Source: CAZSNT01 sp964607765 (GTDB lineage: Bacteria > Verrucomicrobiota > Lentisphaeria > Oligosphaerales > JABHEG01). Taken from it: DNA of 64,000 nucleotides. The position numbers and the translations under genes were made by a program. Shown here piece by piece: positions 43,939-54,800 of this stretch. The stretch lies in assembly GCA_964607765.1 (NCBI GenBank), contig CAZSNT010000012.1:1-64000 (forward strand), given 5' to 3'. The notes under the pieces are model-generated. The model had not been told where the DNA came from. It saw only the letters and a list, made by a program, of their open reading frames with translations, and made no database searches. Within the stretch, counting starts at the first letter, position 1; the number at the start of each line of letters is the position of its first letter.

Positions 43939-46326
43939 TCACGGCAGCTCCCGACTCGCCTCCCGAACTTGATCCGGCGTCCCGCCCGTCAGCGCGATGC
44001 GGCTGCCGACTTTCGCGCCTGTCGCGCATGCAGTCAAGTAGCCTTTGCCCTTCCCCCCCTGGGCTGCCTTCCGCATCCACGGCGCCGCTTCCTTTCCCGG
44101 TTCCGGGGGCAGGCCGGGCGCCGAGTGGGCGAGCGACACCAACCCGACCGCGTACCCCCCGTCAGTGACGATATCGCCGCCTTCCGGTGACAGCGTGGTC
44201 CGGTACGGCCCCCAGACAACGGCGTCCACGATGCCGCCTCTGTCACGCAGAGCGGTCAGCTCGAGAACCAGGCAATCGCTCCGCTCCGTGATGCGGACGT
44301 CGGCCGTGACGCCCTGGAAGACGAGTTGGGCGGTCCGCGTCTTGGGATCCCATCCCATTCGCCGGGGTCGCTCGTGTTTGCCCTTGACCATGATCTTCAG
44401 CAGTGGGATCCGAGACCGGCCGGGGTCCACCTGATGGACTTGCTTCGCAGTGACCGGGTTGGACAGCGCGATGACGTGGCCGCCATCCACGACCATTGCC
44501 AACGAGTCGCTGCGGAAGCGGTAGCCGCCGTTGACAAAGACTGAGAAGCCGTCGTTGACGAATGCGACCCTCTTCGCGGCGTCCGTACCGGCGGCGAGCT
44601 CCGCGGCGCGCGCCAAGTGGGCCGTTAGACGAGCTCGGACTTCGGGCGTCCAGATACGATCAAAATCAGCCCGATCGAGGAAGATGTCGAGGAAATGGTG
44701 TCCCATGGCCCGATTGGTCAGGACAACCCCCGATTCCTGGCGTGGCGCGGGCTTTGCAGACACGGCCTCGGGGGCGCCGGCTGTCCACGTCGATTCGCAC
44801 AGGGAATAGAAGGCTTCCATCTCCCCTGCAGCCGGGCCGAACGCGGTGGCGTAGAAGTCGTTCAACAGGGCGTCAATGTCCTGGGTCGGATCCCAGAACA
44901 GGCGCGCGGTGAAGTACGTGTTGGGGAACTGCCACCACGCGTTGGCGCCGTCGCTGCGGTACTCGAAGAAGAGCCATTCTCCCTTGAACGCCGGGTGACG
45001 GCGTCGCGCTTCGGCCAGGTACGCGACATCCTCGGCAATCGCGTGCGGCAGGAAACGGGGATAGAGCTCGTACCCCTCCCCGAACCAAGGCGCCCTGCCG
45101 TAGCAGTAATACTCCCAGAGATAGATTTCACTGGGCCCGAGCGCCAGCCATTCGTCGAGGAGCATGTGGTTGTCCTCCCGACGGTGTGGCGCGATGTTGT
45201 TGAGACGGTGACGGTTGAGTACGACCGCAGCATTGCCCGGCAGGTTTCCCGCGTCGGTCGGGGGCCGCGAGTAGCCGTGGTAGGCGCCGAGCACGACTTT
45301 CCTGTCCGGGTGACTCTTGTTCAGTTCGCGCGCGATCCCGATAAACGGGGCCATGATCGCGTCGCTGAGGAATCCGTAGTAGCCGCGTTCATGGCGGATC
45401 CGGGATTGGGTTTGCGCGCTTTGGTCAATGCTCGTGTAGCCGTCATTCTGCAGCAAGACGAAGTAGTCGTGCCCTTTGGCGTAGAATCCCTGGGCGTCTT
45501 TGATCACTTGCTCCTTCACGGCGGGGACCGTAAAGCGCAAATGCCTGCCGCGCTTCCCCTGGCGATTGGTGACAAACCAGTCCGGGTGCGACTCGCCATA
45601 CAACCGCCACCAGTCGTTCTCGCGCATACACGGCACGGGGTTCCAGCGGCTGCCGGCAAAAGAATGGCGTGACGGCCACGGATCGAACGTCCCGCCGAAT
45701 CCCACCTTCACCCCCCAATCCCTGCGCCGCGAGTAACCCCAGCGGAATGGGAAGAACGGTGCGTCCCGCGTTTTCCCGACAGGAACTCGGATGGTCGTCC
45801 GCTGCGGAATGACGTCGAGCTCGTCCTGCTCGAAGAACGTCCGCACGCCCTGATCGCGCAGGAACGCGAAGACCCCATGCATGGTGCCGGATTCGATCGG
45901 ATCGCCGGTGCCGCGCCAGGCTCGAGTCGTGTCGTCCCGGCCAACGATGGCCAGATACGCCGGCGTCGTTTCTGTCAGGAACCCGTCGGTCGACAGGTCC
46001 GCCGTGCTGATGCCGAGGCGTCGACTAGCGGCCGACTCGCCCAGGATCACCAGTTTCCGGGAAAGGAGTTCGGTCAGTCTCGGACCGTCATCCGCACCCA
46101 GAGCTTCGATGGTGAGGTGGGCGCCGCTCATGCGACGCACATAGGCCTGAAACTGCTTGGCGGCCAGCGGAATGGTGCCTTTCGCGTCGGCATCGATCAC
46201 GATCACGGCATCGGACTGCCCGTCCACCACCAGCTCGCACATGGCTTTGTCCTCGGCTTCGGCGGAACCCCAGAAGCCCATCGTGACGAGCGCCGCTACG
46301 CTTAACCCAAACCGTCTTGCCGTCAT
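43939..46326 (-). CDS. Secreted DUF4838 family protein, glycosidase-like
   Basis: 795 aa with a signal peptide (MTARRFGLSVAALVTMGFWG...AEA). About residues 35-140 form a GH20b/GH67-N-like alpha-beta domain (IPLAAKQFQAYVRRMSGAHL, LVILGESAASRRLGI). The DUF4838 barrel follows, with FRWGYSRRRDW, NDWWRLYGESHPDWFVTN and KVVLGAYHGYSRPP. A C-terminal beta domain ends the protein. DUF4838 proteins are putative glycosidases related to alpha-glucuronidase/hexosaminidase folds, with no settled activity. The ATG 46326 has GGAGG at five bases, 23 bp after the sulfatase stop, so the two form a pair. A relic of a second copy is at 37171-37284. Confidence 0.75.
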   Translation of the reverse strand: MTARRFGLSVAALVTMGFWGSAEAEDKAMCELVVDGQSDAVIVIDADAKGTIPLAAKQFQAYVRRMSGAHLTIEALGADDGPRLTELLSRKLVILGESAASRRLGISTADLSTDGFLTETTPAYLAIVGRDDTTRAWRGTGDPIESGTMHGVFAFLRDQGVRTFFEQDELDVIPQRTTIRVPVGKTRDAPFFPFRWGYSRRRDWGVKVGFGGTFDPWPSRHSFAGSRWNPVPCMRENDWWRLYGESHPDWFVTNRQGKRGRHLRFTVPAVKEQVIKDAQGFYAKGHDYFVLLQNDGYTSIDQSAQTQSRIRHERGYYGFLSDAIMAPFIGIARELNKSHPDRKVVLGAYHGYSRPPTDAGNLPGNAAVVLNRHRLNNIAPHRREDNHMLLDEWLALGPSEIYLWEYYCYGRAPWFGEGYELYPRFLPHAIAEDVAYLAEARRRHPAFKGEWLFFEYRSDGANAWWQFPNTYFTARLFWDPTQDIDALLNDFYATAFGPAAGEMEAFYSLCESTWTAGAPEAVSAKPAPRQESGVVLTNRAMGHHFLDIFLDRADFDRIWTPEVRARLTAHLARAAELAAGTDAAKRVAFVNDGFSVFVNGGYRFRSDSLAMVVDGGHVIALSNPVTAKQVHQVDPGRSRIPLLKIMVKGKHERPRRMGWDPKTRTAQLVFQGVTADVRITERSDCLVLELTALRDRGGIVDAVVWGPYRTTLSPEGGDIVTDGGYAVGLVSLAHSAPGLPPEPGKEAAPWMRKAAQGGKGKGYLTACATGAKVGSRIALTGGTPDQVREASRELP

Positions 46327-46349
46327 TGCGGCCTCCTGCTTCTGAGGAC

Positions 46350-47795
46350 TCAGTACGTCTTCGGGGGATGGACGGGCCCGGAAGACTTCATCCAGAGCGC
46401 CACCGCTTTGCGCATGCGTTCGGTCACTTCCGGGTGTTCGCCGGCCACGTTCTTCATCTCCCACGGATCTGTCTTATGATCGTACAGGATCTCGAGACCT
46501 TCGCTGACGATGTAACGGTAGCGGGCGTCGGTGGCTGCCTGCGCGCCGAGGACTTCCGAGAAGGCGTATGTTCTGCCGTTCGTCTTCCTGCCTTCCAACA
46601 ACGGCACGATACTGAATCCGTTCTTTGCCGCCTGGTTCGGTTCTGCAACGCCAGCCAGTTCAAAGGTGGTCGGCACCAAATCCATCAGTTCCATCGGGTG
46701 TGGATTGACCTGGTCCTGCAGAAAGCGTTTCGGGAAGCTGACGATCATGGAGACGTTCAGGGCCTCCTCGAACAGTGTGCCCTTGTGCAGGCGCCCGTGG
46801 TTGCCGAGGAAAATGGAATGGTCGGAGAAGAAGATGACCACCGTGTTGTCGAGCTGCCCCGTGCCCGCCAACGCGTCGAGCAAGCGACCGATCTGTGCGT
46901 CCATGAAGGCGACATTCGCCGCTTCCCCCAACCGGTTCTTGGCCGTGTCTTTCGGAGACTTGACGGGCTTGTTGTCTTTCAGCAGCGGCTCAGGGACATC
47001 GTGCCCGAAACGGTCCGTTTTCGGGGGCGGGATCTTCAGTTCCGCGACCTTGTCATACCAGCGCTGCGGCACATCGTAGGGGCCGTGCGGCAGACAGAAA
47101 TTGAACCACAGGAAGAAGGGCTTCTCCGCGTCACGGCCGCCGGACAACCAGTCCACGGCCAGCTGCGCGGTGAACGCGTCGAGGTAATCGATGTCTTCCG
47201 ACATGCTGCTGCGGTTGCCGTAGCCGGTGTTGTCTTTAACCCACTGCTCGTATTTCCCGCGCCTCTTCAGATGCTGGATGAAGGGATTGTCCTTGATTTT
47301 CCAGCCCTCTTTCAGGAATTTCCAGAGCATGTAGCGTTCGCCCGTGCAGTTGACATGGTCGAACCCGTGATCCCGCAGCGCTTCGTCCTTCGTTGCCTTG
47401 GGGTTGTCCGCCGACGCCTTGATGTGCGATTTGCCGATGTACGCTGTCTGATAGCCGGCCTTCCGCAGAACGGGCGGGAACGTCCATACCCCGGACGGCA
47501 GCTTCCGCAGGTGCCCGTTGCGGTAGAACCCGAGATTGTGCGAGTAGAGGTTGGTCAGCAACCCGTTGCGCGACGGCCCGCACATCGGCGCCTGACACAC
47601 CGCATTGGGAAAGTGGACACCCCTCGAGGCCAGGCGGTCCAGATTCGGCGTCAGACCGAACCCCTCGCCCAGCTTGTTCATGAAACGCGGCATCAGGTCG
47701 TCCGCCTCAATCCAAACGATGTTTGGGCGCTTGCCGGCGGCGAACGAAGGCCCGGTCATACAGAGCATGGCAGCTATCAGTAATCGTGCTTTCAC
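46350..47795 (-). CDS. Secreted type I sulfatase (Cys-type), intact parent of the deleted copy
   Basis: 481 aa. The start is GTG 47795 with AAGGA nine bases upstream, giving a signal peptide (LLIAAMLCMTGPSFAAG). IEADDLMPRF at about 29-38 replaces the usual xxxDDxGxGD; CGPSR at 72-76 is the formylglycine motif; GKSHI, LPHGPYDVP and FFSDHSIFLGNHG follow, the last typical of iduronate-2-sulfatase-like members. It likely removes sulfate from a polysaccharide. Upstream of and probably co-transcribed with DUF4838. About 90-bp stretches are identical to the copy at 39755-40585. Confidence 0.88.
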   Translation of the reverse strand: MKARLLIAAMLCMTGPSFAAGKRPNIVWIEADDLMPRFMNKLGEGFGLTPNLDRLASRGVHFPNAVCQAPMCGPSRNGLLTNLYSHNLGFYRNGHLRKLPSGVWTFPPVLRKAGYQTAYIGKSHIKASADNPKATKDEALRDHGFDHVNCTGERYMLWKFLKEGWKIKDNPFIQHLKRRGKYEQWVKDNTGYGNRSSMSEDIDYLDAFTAQLAVDWLSGGRDAEKPFFLWFNFCLPHGPYDVPQRWYDKVAELKIPPPKTDRFGHDVPEPLLKDNKPVKSPKDTAKNRLGEAANVAFMDAQIGRLLDALAGTGQLDNTVVIFFSDHSIFLGNHGRLHKGTLFEEALNVSMIVSFPKRFLQDQVNPHPMELMDLVPTTFELAGVAEPNQAAKNGFSIVPLLEGRKTNGRTYAFSEVLGAQAATDARYRYIVSEGLEILYDHKTDPWEMKNVAGEHPEVTERMRKAVALWMKSSGPVHPPKTY

Positions 47796-47903
47796 TTCAG
47801 CAGTTCCTTGTATTGTCCGATGCCAGTAGTTCTGGCGACGGGACTCGGGGAATCTGCGAGCCACGTATCCCCGACGAGAACCCCGTCCAACGTCCGGCCT
47901 TCT

Positions 47904-50276
47904 TCATGGCAGACTCGTGTTGCCCGGAACTGACGATCTCGGTCTGACGCGAACGGGCTCGATGGCCAAGCTCTCCGGAGCAGTCGGTGCTTCCGCCAAG
48001 ACAACGGTCTCCCCCTTCTTCAGATCAATGTCGTGGATGGGGCGGCCGCATTTGTCCTTCGTCCTCGTGATGGTGAATTCCCGCTTCCCGAACGCTCCGA
48101 CCGGGCCGGCAAAGGGCGCCTCGACCCGGCAGGGATTCCCAGCGTTGCTGGTGATCTGCACGAACTGTAATCTGCCCTCCCGCATCTGCGCGGAGACCTC
48201 AAACGCGCCTTCCGCCATCAGCTTGTCGAAAGACACGTCCTTCCAGCCATCGGCCAATGCCGGAAAGATGCGGAGCCGGAACTCGGCGGGGTCTGCCGTC
48301 GCGCTCTGCAGGAGCATCTCGGTTGTGCCGACAGTGCCGCAGAGAACGCTCTCTATGGCCGGTCCCGGCCCCCTGAAGAAGGTGCTTGGCGTTGCCCAAT
48401 CCGCACCATTCCGCAGTTGCCGCAGTGCCTCGTTGCCGTCGCGTAGCCAAGCAGCCATCCCGGCGGCGCCGAAGAAGGAGAAGCCGTTCCAACCGATGTT
48501 CCTCTCGGTCGCGAGCTTTACCCAATGATCGTAAGACTTGCGGAAGAGCGCGTGTTCCTCCGGGGCATCCGGGTCCTGCTCCAACAGAGGCCAGAAGGGC
48601 ATCAGATGTGAGTAATGACGGTGCGATACCGCAAACGGCACACCGGCAGCAACCATGAGGCCGTTCTCGTTGACCGGGTACGGTGCGAGGCTCGCCATGA
48701 CGTCGTCCCACCGGGCTTCGTCAGGATCATTCAAGCCGTGTTTGCGGTTGAGTACCTTCAGGACCTTCAGCCCCCAACGCAGCGTCGCCAGGTTGTAGAC
48801 CGTGTCCGGATAGCGCTCGTTGGAGTATTCGGGCGAGACATCGGGCGCCATATGATAGACGCCCTGTCCGTCCTTCATCAGTCCGGCCATCATGAAGCGG
48901 ACAGCGCCTCTCAGTAGAGGGTAGAACTCCTCTTTCTCAAGTTTCTCGTTCCCCGTATAGCGGCAGTACATCCAGTAGTCGTGCAACGCCCAAGTGAGGT
49001 TGCCGAATTCCCAGTGCCATCCGGTTGCGCCGAAGATGTCCATGGTCCGCCCGAGAGCCATCGCGCCCTTCGTCTGGTACTTCTCGGGAACCACTGCCTC
49101 GAAGACCGGCTTGTTGCTGTTGAACAACGTGACAAACGGCTTGCAGAGCTCGAGGCGATTGCTGGTCATCGTGCTGTGGTACAGGATCTGGATATTGGTG
49201 TTGCACCACACCCGTGCCCAACCGGTAGCCCGCAACCACGGTCCGATCTCATCGAGAACCGGGCCATTCGGGCGCATGGCTGCAGCCATCTTGTAGATTT
49301 GGATCCAGTAATAGCGCTCCACCTTCTTGTCCGGAATGGACAGGAAGCTCTTCGCGTAATACTCCCTCCACCAATCCCAGTGAGGTACGGCAAGCTCCCG
49401 GTATCCTGCTGCCAAGGCCCTGCTTACGTCGGAAACAGCTTTCGCTTCCGTCACGTCGCCTTTGTGTTCGTAATCCAGTGTATAGGCACAAAGTGCCCTG
49501 CCGGCGCCCAAGTTACGCACACCCCACGCAACCATGTACCCGCCGCCATCTCTGAACGGCTGCACCAACCAGCTGATCTGGCCGATCTTGCCGGTCTTTG
49601 CCGGGGGATGGACGGACACCTTCGGGTCCTTCTTCAGTTCATCGATGAATGGCACGAACACGGGGTTGCTGAAATCGACGATCCGCTGCTCGCGTTTGGA
49701 CAGGTCACTTTTCGCGAGCAGATCCCGCAACCCGTTTCGGAGTGTCCCGCTGTCAATGGCCGGACGCTGGAAAAACTCGAAGCCGGCTTGCTCAGAGCCG
49801 CTGAGCCTGTACTCAATCAAGCCGACCATCTGTTCCCTGGGCATAATGCAGCGCCAACTCATTTCCCCCCGATCGGTCGTGATGGTCCCGGTGGCCTCGG
49901 CTTTGTGCAGAGACTGATGCATCGTCTGCCCGGCTATCTTGCCGCCAAGACGGAGAACCAGCTTGCCGACGGGAATTCGCGACTTTACCCGGGCTGTCGT
50001 GTCATAGACATCGCTGCGTCCGAGATCCCAGTGGAGCACTTCATCCCGCGCCGACCAGATGGTGGAGCCGAACAGGCCATTCCCGAGGAATGCGCTATCG
50101 CCGCGGTCTTCGGGAGCGGCATCCCATCTGAAATCGTGTTTCCCCAAGAACTCTGCCATATCAACGTTGTTCTTGACTTCGCCGTAGGAAAAATGGGCAA
50201 GAACCATGAACACTCCCGAGGCCATCAGCCCCATTCTCGTGGCCATCACCGCCTTCATTGCTTGGCGTCCTGCCAT
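47904..50276 (-). CDS. Secreted GH95-like (alpha/alpha)6 glycosidase
   Basis: 790 aa with a signal peptide (MGLMASGVFMVLAHFSYG, about 15-32). FLGNGLFGSTIW parallels the LGNGRIGAAVFGG entry of GH95. Asn-x-Asn is kept at 359-361 (WCNTNIQILYH), and Glu483 in VSPEYS matches the general-acid position. At the position of the GH95 Asp the sequence reads AIESVLCGTVGTTEMLLQS, with Glu642 in place of Asp. So the fold is GH95-like but the catalytic machinery is slightly altered, and the substrate may differ from fucose. ATG 50276 has AGGAG at six bases, nine bp after the sulfatase stop: same operon as 50286-51722. Confidence 0.7.
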   Translation of the reverse strand: MAGRQAMKAVMATRMGLMASGVFMVLAHFSYGEVKNNVDMAEFLGKHDFRWDAAPEDRGDSAFLGNGLFGSTIWSARDEVLHWDLGRSDVYDTTARVKSRIPVGKLVLRLGGKIAGQTMHQSLHKAEATGTITTDRGEMSWRCIMPREQMVGLIEYRLSGSEQAGFEFFQRPAIDSGTLRNGLRDLLAKSDLSKREQRIVDFSNPVFVPFIDELKKDPKVSVHPPAKTGKIGQISWLVQPFRDGGGYMVAWGVRNLGAGRALCAYTLDYEHKGDVTEAKAVSDVSRALAAGYRELAVPHWDWWREYYAKSFLSIPDKKVERYYWIQIYKMAAAMRPNGPVLDEIGPWLRATGWARVWCNTNIQILYHSTMTSNRLELCKPFVTLFNSNKPVFEAVVPEKYQTKGAMALGRTMDIFGATGWHWEFGNLTWALHDYWMYCRYTGNEKLEKEEFYPLLRGAVRFMMAGLMKDGQGVYHMAPDVSPEYSNERYPDTVYNLATLRWGLKVLKVLNRKHGLNDPDEARWDDVMASLAPYPVNENGLMVAAGVPFAVSHRHYSHLMPFWPLLEQDPDAPEEHALFRKSYDHWVKLATERNIGWNGFSFFGAAGMAAWLRDGNEALRQLRNGADWATPSTFFRGPGPAIESVLCGTVGTTEMLLQSATADPAEFRLRIFPALADGWKDVSFDKLMAEGAFEVSAQMREGRLQFVQITSNAGNPCRVEAPFAGPVGAFGKREFTITRTKDKCGRPIHDIDLKKGETVVLAEAPTAPESLAIEPVRVRPRSSVPGNTSLP

Positions 50277-50285
50277 CGTTTGCTC

Positions 50286-51722
50286 CTACTTCTCCGGTGC
50301 GTAGCCGGGGTTGAGTGTCAAGGGCGGAGCCCCCGTGTCCTTCTCCCAACGGCGCAGTTTCTTGATGAGCTGCTGCGCTCTTTCGGGATGGCTCTCTGTG
50401 AGGTCGTGCGCCTCCTTCGGATCATCTTCGAGGTTGTAGAGCTCGTACGTTCCGTATTCCACCAGCTCGCGGAGTTTGTAGTTGCCGTCGTAGATGACGT
50501 TGCGCCACGGATATACCCACCGCTTCTTCTTCGGATGATACTGAGCATACTTGGGGTGATAGCAGCAGATCGGGCGCTCCGGCAACCTGTCGACCTTGCC
50601 GGTCAAGAGCCCGGCGAGACTCTGGCCGTCGAGTACGTGGTCGTCCGGGCGCGGCACCCCGGCCAAACCGAGGAAGGTCGGGTACAGGTCAATGTGCGTG
50701 ATCCGTTCTGTGGACTCGGAGCGCGGCTTGATCCTCCCGGGCCATCTGAAGATATAGGGGACCCGCATCCCCCCCTCGTAGACGTGCCCTTTCTGTCCAC
50801 GAAAGCCGCCCGTCAGGGCTGGCGTGTAGGCGCCGTTATCGGAAGTGAACACCACAACCGTGTTCTCTTCGATACCCATGGTCTTCAGCGCATTCAGGAG
50901 CCGTCCCGCACAGTCGTCCAAGTGCTTGGTCATCGCCGCGACGATCGGTATTCTCTCCGCATTCCGGTCAGGGAAAGCCCTGCCTTCGAGCTTCGTCGTG
51001 AAATAGTCGATGTAGTCCTGCCGCGTCTCGAACGGCGCATGGATCAGAAAGTACGGCATATAGAGGAAGAAGGGCTTGCCGCTCTCCTTGGCATTCTCCA
51101 TGAACGCGATAGCCAGGCCGGTGTAGTATTCGGAGAAGTCCATGCCCTCCGGTAGGTCTACGTGGGGATCTGAGCGTTTCACATCGTAGTGGCTCTTGCA
51201 GACATAGGCTTCATCGAAGCCCTGATGCCGCGGATGCAGATCGCTGTTGTAGTTACCCGCATGCCACTTCCCATACATCGCGGTCGCGTATCCGGCCTGT
51301 CTGAAACACTCGGCAAAAGTGGTCTTCTCCAGGGCCAACCCGGTCAGCTTGGGCACGACGTACTTGATCAGATGCTCCTTGCCGCGATGGTGGTCCATGA
51401 CGCGGTAGCCGCCTGTGCGCGGGGCATATTGGCCGCTCAAGATGGCGATGCGCGAGGGCTGGCAAGTCGGGTGCGAGGCATAGCCGTTGGTGAACTTCAT
51501 CCCCTCCGAACAGAGCCGGTCCAGGTTCGGCGTTTCCAGCCAATCCGTGCCATAGCAGCGCAAGCCGCCGTACCCCAAGTCATCGGCCAGGATAAAGACC
51601 ACATTCGGGCGCTCTTCAGCGCCAAGCGCACTGGAGCACAGGCATACGCAAGCAGAGAGTACGGAAGCGATCAGTCGTCGCCCAACGGGCGTAAGAAGGT
51701 GTTCATTCCGCGTGTGCCTCAT
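50286..51722 (-). CDS. Secreted type I sulfatase (Cys-type)
   Basis: 478 aa with a signal peptide (LIASVLSACVCLCSSALGA). ILADDLGYGG at about 44-53, CQPSR at 87-91, GKWHAGNYNSDLHP, FTSDNGAYTPAL. Similar to the arylsulfatase/N-acetylgalactosamine-sulfatase-like group. ATG 51722 has AAGGA at five bases. Upstream of the GH95-like gene with a nine-bp gap, suggesting coupled desulfation and glycan cleavage. A conserved C-terminal KLRELVEYGTYELYNLEDDP is intact, so it looks functional. Confidence 0.9.
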   Translation of the reverse strand: MRHTRNEHLLTPVGRRLIASVLSACVCLCSSALGAEERPNVVFILADDLGYGGLRCYGTDWLETPNLDRLCSEGMKFTNGYASHPTCQPSRIAILSGQYAPRTGGYRVMDHHRGKEHLIKYVVPKLTGLALEKTTFAECFRQAGYATAMYGKWHAGNYNSDLHPRHQGFDEAYVCKSHYDVKRSDPHVDLPEGMDFSEYYTGLAIAFMENAKESGKPFFLYMPYFLIHAPFETRQDYIDYFTTKLEGRAFPDRNAERIPIVAAMTKHLDDCAGRLLNALKTMGIEENTVVVFTSDNGAYTPALTGGFRGQKGHVYEGGMRVPYIFRWPGRIKPRSESTERITHIDLYPTFLGLAGVPRPDDHVLDGQSLAGLLTGKVDRLPERPICCYHPKYAQYHPKKKRWVYPWRNVIYDGNYKLRELVEYGTYELYNLEDDPKEAHDLTESHPERAQQLIKKLRRWEKDTGAPPLTLNPGYAPEK

Positions 51723-51826
51723 TGTGTTCCTTCCTCGGCTATCGCTTTGATTCAAGGTGGTTCGTCTGCCATCCAGCGCAGCGCGAGTCATGGCTGACAG
51801 ATGAGTGGCCAGACGCTGCATCAGCC

Positions 51827-54800
51827 TCACAGCCCGTTGCAGGGCAGCAGCGTGATCGCATTGATCCCGAGGACGCCCTCGCTGACGGTGGCTCGAATCT
51901 CCACGGTTTTCAGAACACGCGAAGGATCACAGGCGACCTTCAGGGCGTTGGCCTGTGCCTTGCACTGGCTTCGATGGCATGGGCTCCACCCTTTGGCCCA
52001 GACCAGTTCTCCCAGCTCTACGGAAACGCCGTCACGGCTGAATGCCTGGAAGTAGCAGTCGAGGTTGTAGGGCGGGACGAGGGAAACGATATCGGGCTGC
52101 CCGGACGCGTAATGCAGCACAATCTCACCGTTAGGGATGTAGTTCTTGATGGGACTGACATAGTTCTGCATCAACAACCACATCCGCTCGACTTTCTTGC
52201 CAAGCGGGATCCGGGCCACGGCTGGCAGCGGGTACGGCTTGCCCCAGCTGGAAAGAGCCAGGAGGTTCTTTGCCTTACCCTCAACCGATTCGTTACGGCC
52301 CTTCAGCAGAAACGCAACCCCGGCGGGCGTCTCGATCTGTTCCGGTCCCCTGTTCATTCTCGCCGGAACGGTATGCCACCATGAGTGGATGGTGGTTGGG
52401 CGCCCGAAATCGGTCTTGAACCGGATTTTGTCCACCAGGTCGTGCAGCGTCGTGTTATGGACCGCCGACAGATCCATCATAACCAGCCGGCTCTTCTCTT
52501 CAGCCCCGAGCGGGGTCTCTTTGAGCGCCGGCGCCGTCTCAACCAGAATGGGGTCCGGGAAAGCCTGTGCGGGGCGGCCCTCTTCCCGGGAGGGCAGCTG
52601 CAACGTAACCACCGACACTCTTTCCCGTGCCGTGGTGATTGCCGGCACGCCGAGTTGCGAACGGACCACCTTCACCAAAGGCTCCGGAGTCGTGATTTTC
52701 AGGGTAACCCGCCCCCGCTCCCGCGTATAGGAGTAGCTGAGCATCGGAGAGTGGATCTCCGCCGAGTCCCAGTCGGCAGGAAATGCCGGCGTGATACGGA
52801 TGCGCCCGTTCTGGATCTCCGGTTCGATTCCGAAGAGCCCGCGGACGGTGGTGTACACAAGCGGGTCGTCCGAATCAACAAACTCAATCCCGCCGCCGCC
52901 ACCGCCACTGGTGTTCCCGATGGAGAAACGGACCCCAGGAGCATCGCTGCGGAAAGACGATAGAACCGCGGTTTTCAAGTAGGGCCACCAAAGATCCGGA
53001 TCACCACACACCATTCCCGCCAGCGCGGCCAGGTGAGTGTCGCCGGTCGGCACCCAGTGCACGCTCCAACGCAGCGGCCACCAGTCGCAGTTCATCAGCA
53101 ACTGAACGCCCTGCTCCCCCTCAAACCCATAGTGGGACTCAAGCCAACGCATGGCACGCTGCCCCTTGTCCGCCGGGATCATCCCGTTGATGATGCCCAG
53201 ATACTGTTCCCAGGTCTGGGGATGTCCGCGCCACAGGCCTTCCGCCCCGATGGACCCGAGAATGCCCTGCTCCTCGTTCCACAGTTCCTCGAAAGCCTGT
53301 TCCTTGACCTTCTCGGCCATCGACTGATAGCGTTTCCCGGCTTCCCGATCGCCCACTACCCGGGCCATTCTCGCCGCTCGGTCGAGCAGCGCCCATGCCG
53401 TCGATGTCGGCGCTGCAGCCTTGGGCCCCTTCCCGTTGGAGTCGCAGTTCCAATACTCATAGGCGGACTGAAAGAGCCCGTCGCCATCCGGGTCGTTGTT
53501 CCTGCATTCCCACTCCGCCGCTTTCTCAATCCCCGGCCACAGGTCGCGCACGAGCCTCTCGTCACCCGTCCATTCGTAGAGTCGCCAGATGTGATCCACC
53601 CAGTAGGGCGTATTGTTCTCGGCGCGATAGGCATGCAGCGAAGGCGAGATCCAGTTAATGAACCCGTCGTCCCCCTGCATGGCTCCGAGGAAACGCATAT
53701 GCGTCTTCACTTCCTCCAGGTCGCCAGCCCACATTCTCCCGTACCATCCCACCGAGATATGGGAATACATGAGCCACTTGAACGTGCTCAGCACCATGCC
53801 GGGCCCCATCTGGTGATACTCGCTGATGCAGCGTTCGAAATTGACCAGCGCGTTCAGGTAGGGATCGGGCGTCTTGATCTGGAAGCGACTGCGACGCTCA
53901 TCCCAATACGAGATTGAGCGGATCAGGACCTTCTCCGGTTCGCGCAGAGCCGTCAGGAACTTCCGCTGCGGATTCAGGGCCCTGCCGATGTAGCAGTCGA
54001 ACCAGGATCGCTTCATCGCGTCCCGGGAGTCCTGCCAGGCGCTTGCGGCAGACGTGTCCAAGCGGGACATCATCGCACTCGCCGTGTCTTCGTCATAGTG
54101 GGTTACGCCCCAGACGCCGACCAGATGATGACACCTTGCCCCCTGCGAACTGCGGAACACGGCAGATTCGCCATGCTTGCCGGTTTCCGTCCGGAACTGC
54201 CCAGCCGCATCGCACCCAACATAGACGGCGCCCCCGGGAAGCCCCGCCTCCGTCACGAGCGCATGATCTCCCTTCAGTTCGACCCGGTTTTCTCCGCTCT
54301 CTTTAGCATCCCAGTGGATGGCGCCAAAACTCCACTCCAAAGTCACTGGACGGTCAAACTCGACTCGGCACACAAAGCCGTGATGCTCCACTGCCGGAGC
54401 CATCACAACGTCAGCACGCCACGCGTCTTGGGGACCACGGACGGAGTAGCGCGTATATCCCGGGAAGAAGCGGGCCACCGTTCCCTTCTGCTCATGCAAC
54501 CAGTCGACCTCGCCCCGCACTCCGGCAACCCCGATCCGCAGTGTCCCCAACGCCGGGGCCGCCTTTGACGCGATCGCATCGTCACGCGGGAACAACGGGA
54601 AGCTCCGATCAGCGGCATAGACCCCTGATCCGGTTGTCGTGAACACGCGGAAAATGGGTAGGTCACCGGTAGCCACGTTGTTTCGCCCGATCGAGATCGT
54701 CCGATTGAAAGTCCTTGCGCCTCCCGTGATGGTGAAACCGCCCTCTTCAATCGGGTCATAGCGCAGTTCAGTCGTCCGACTTACCTGATGCGCGGACCTG

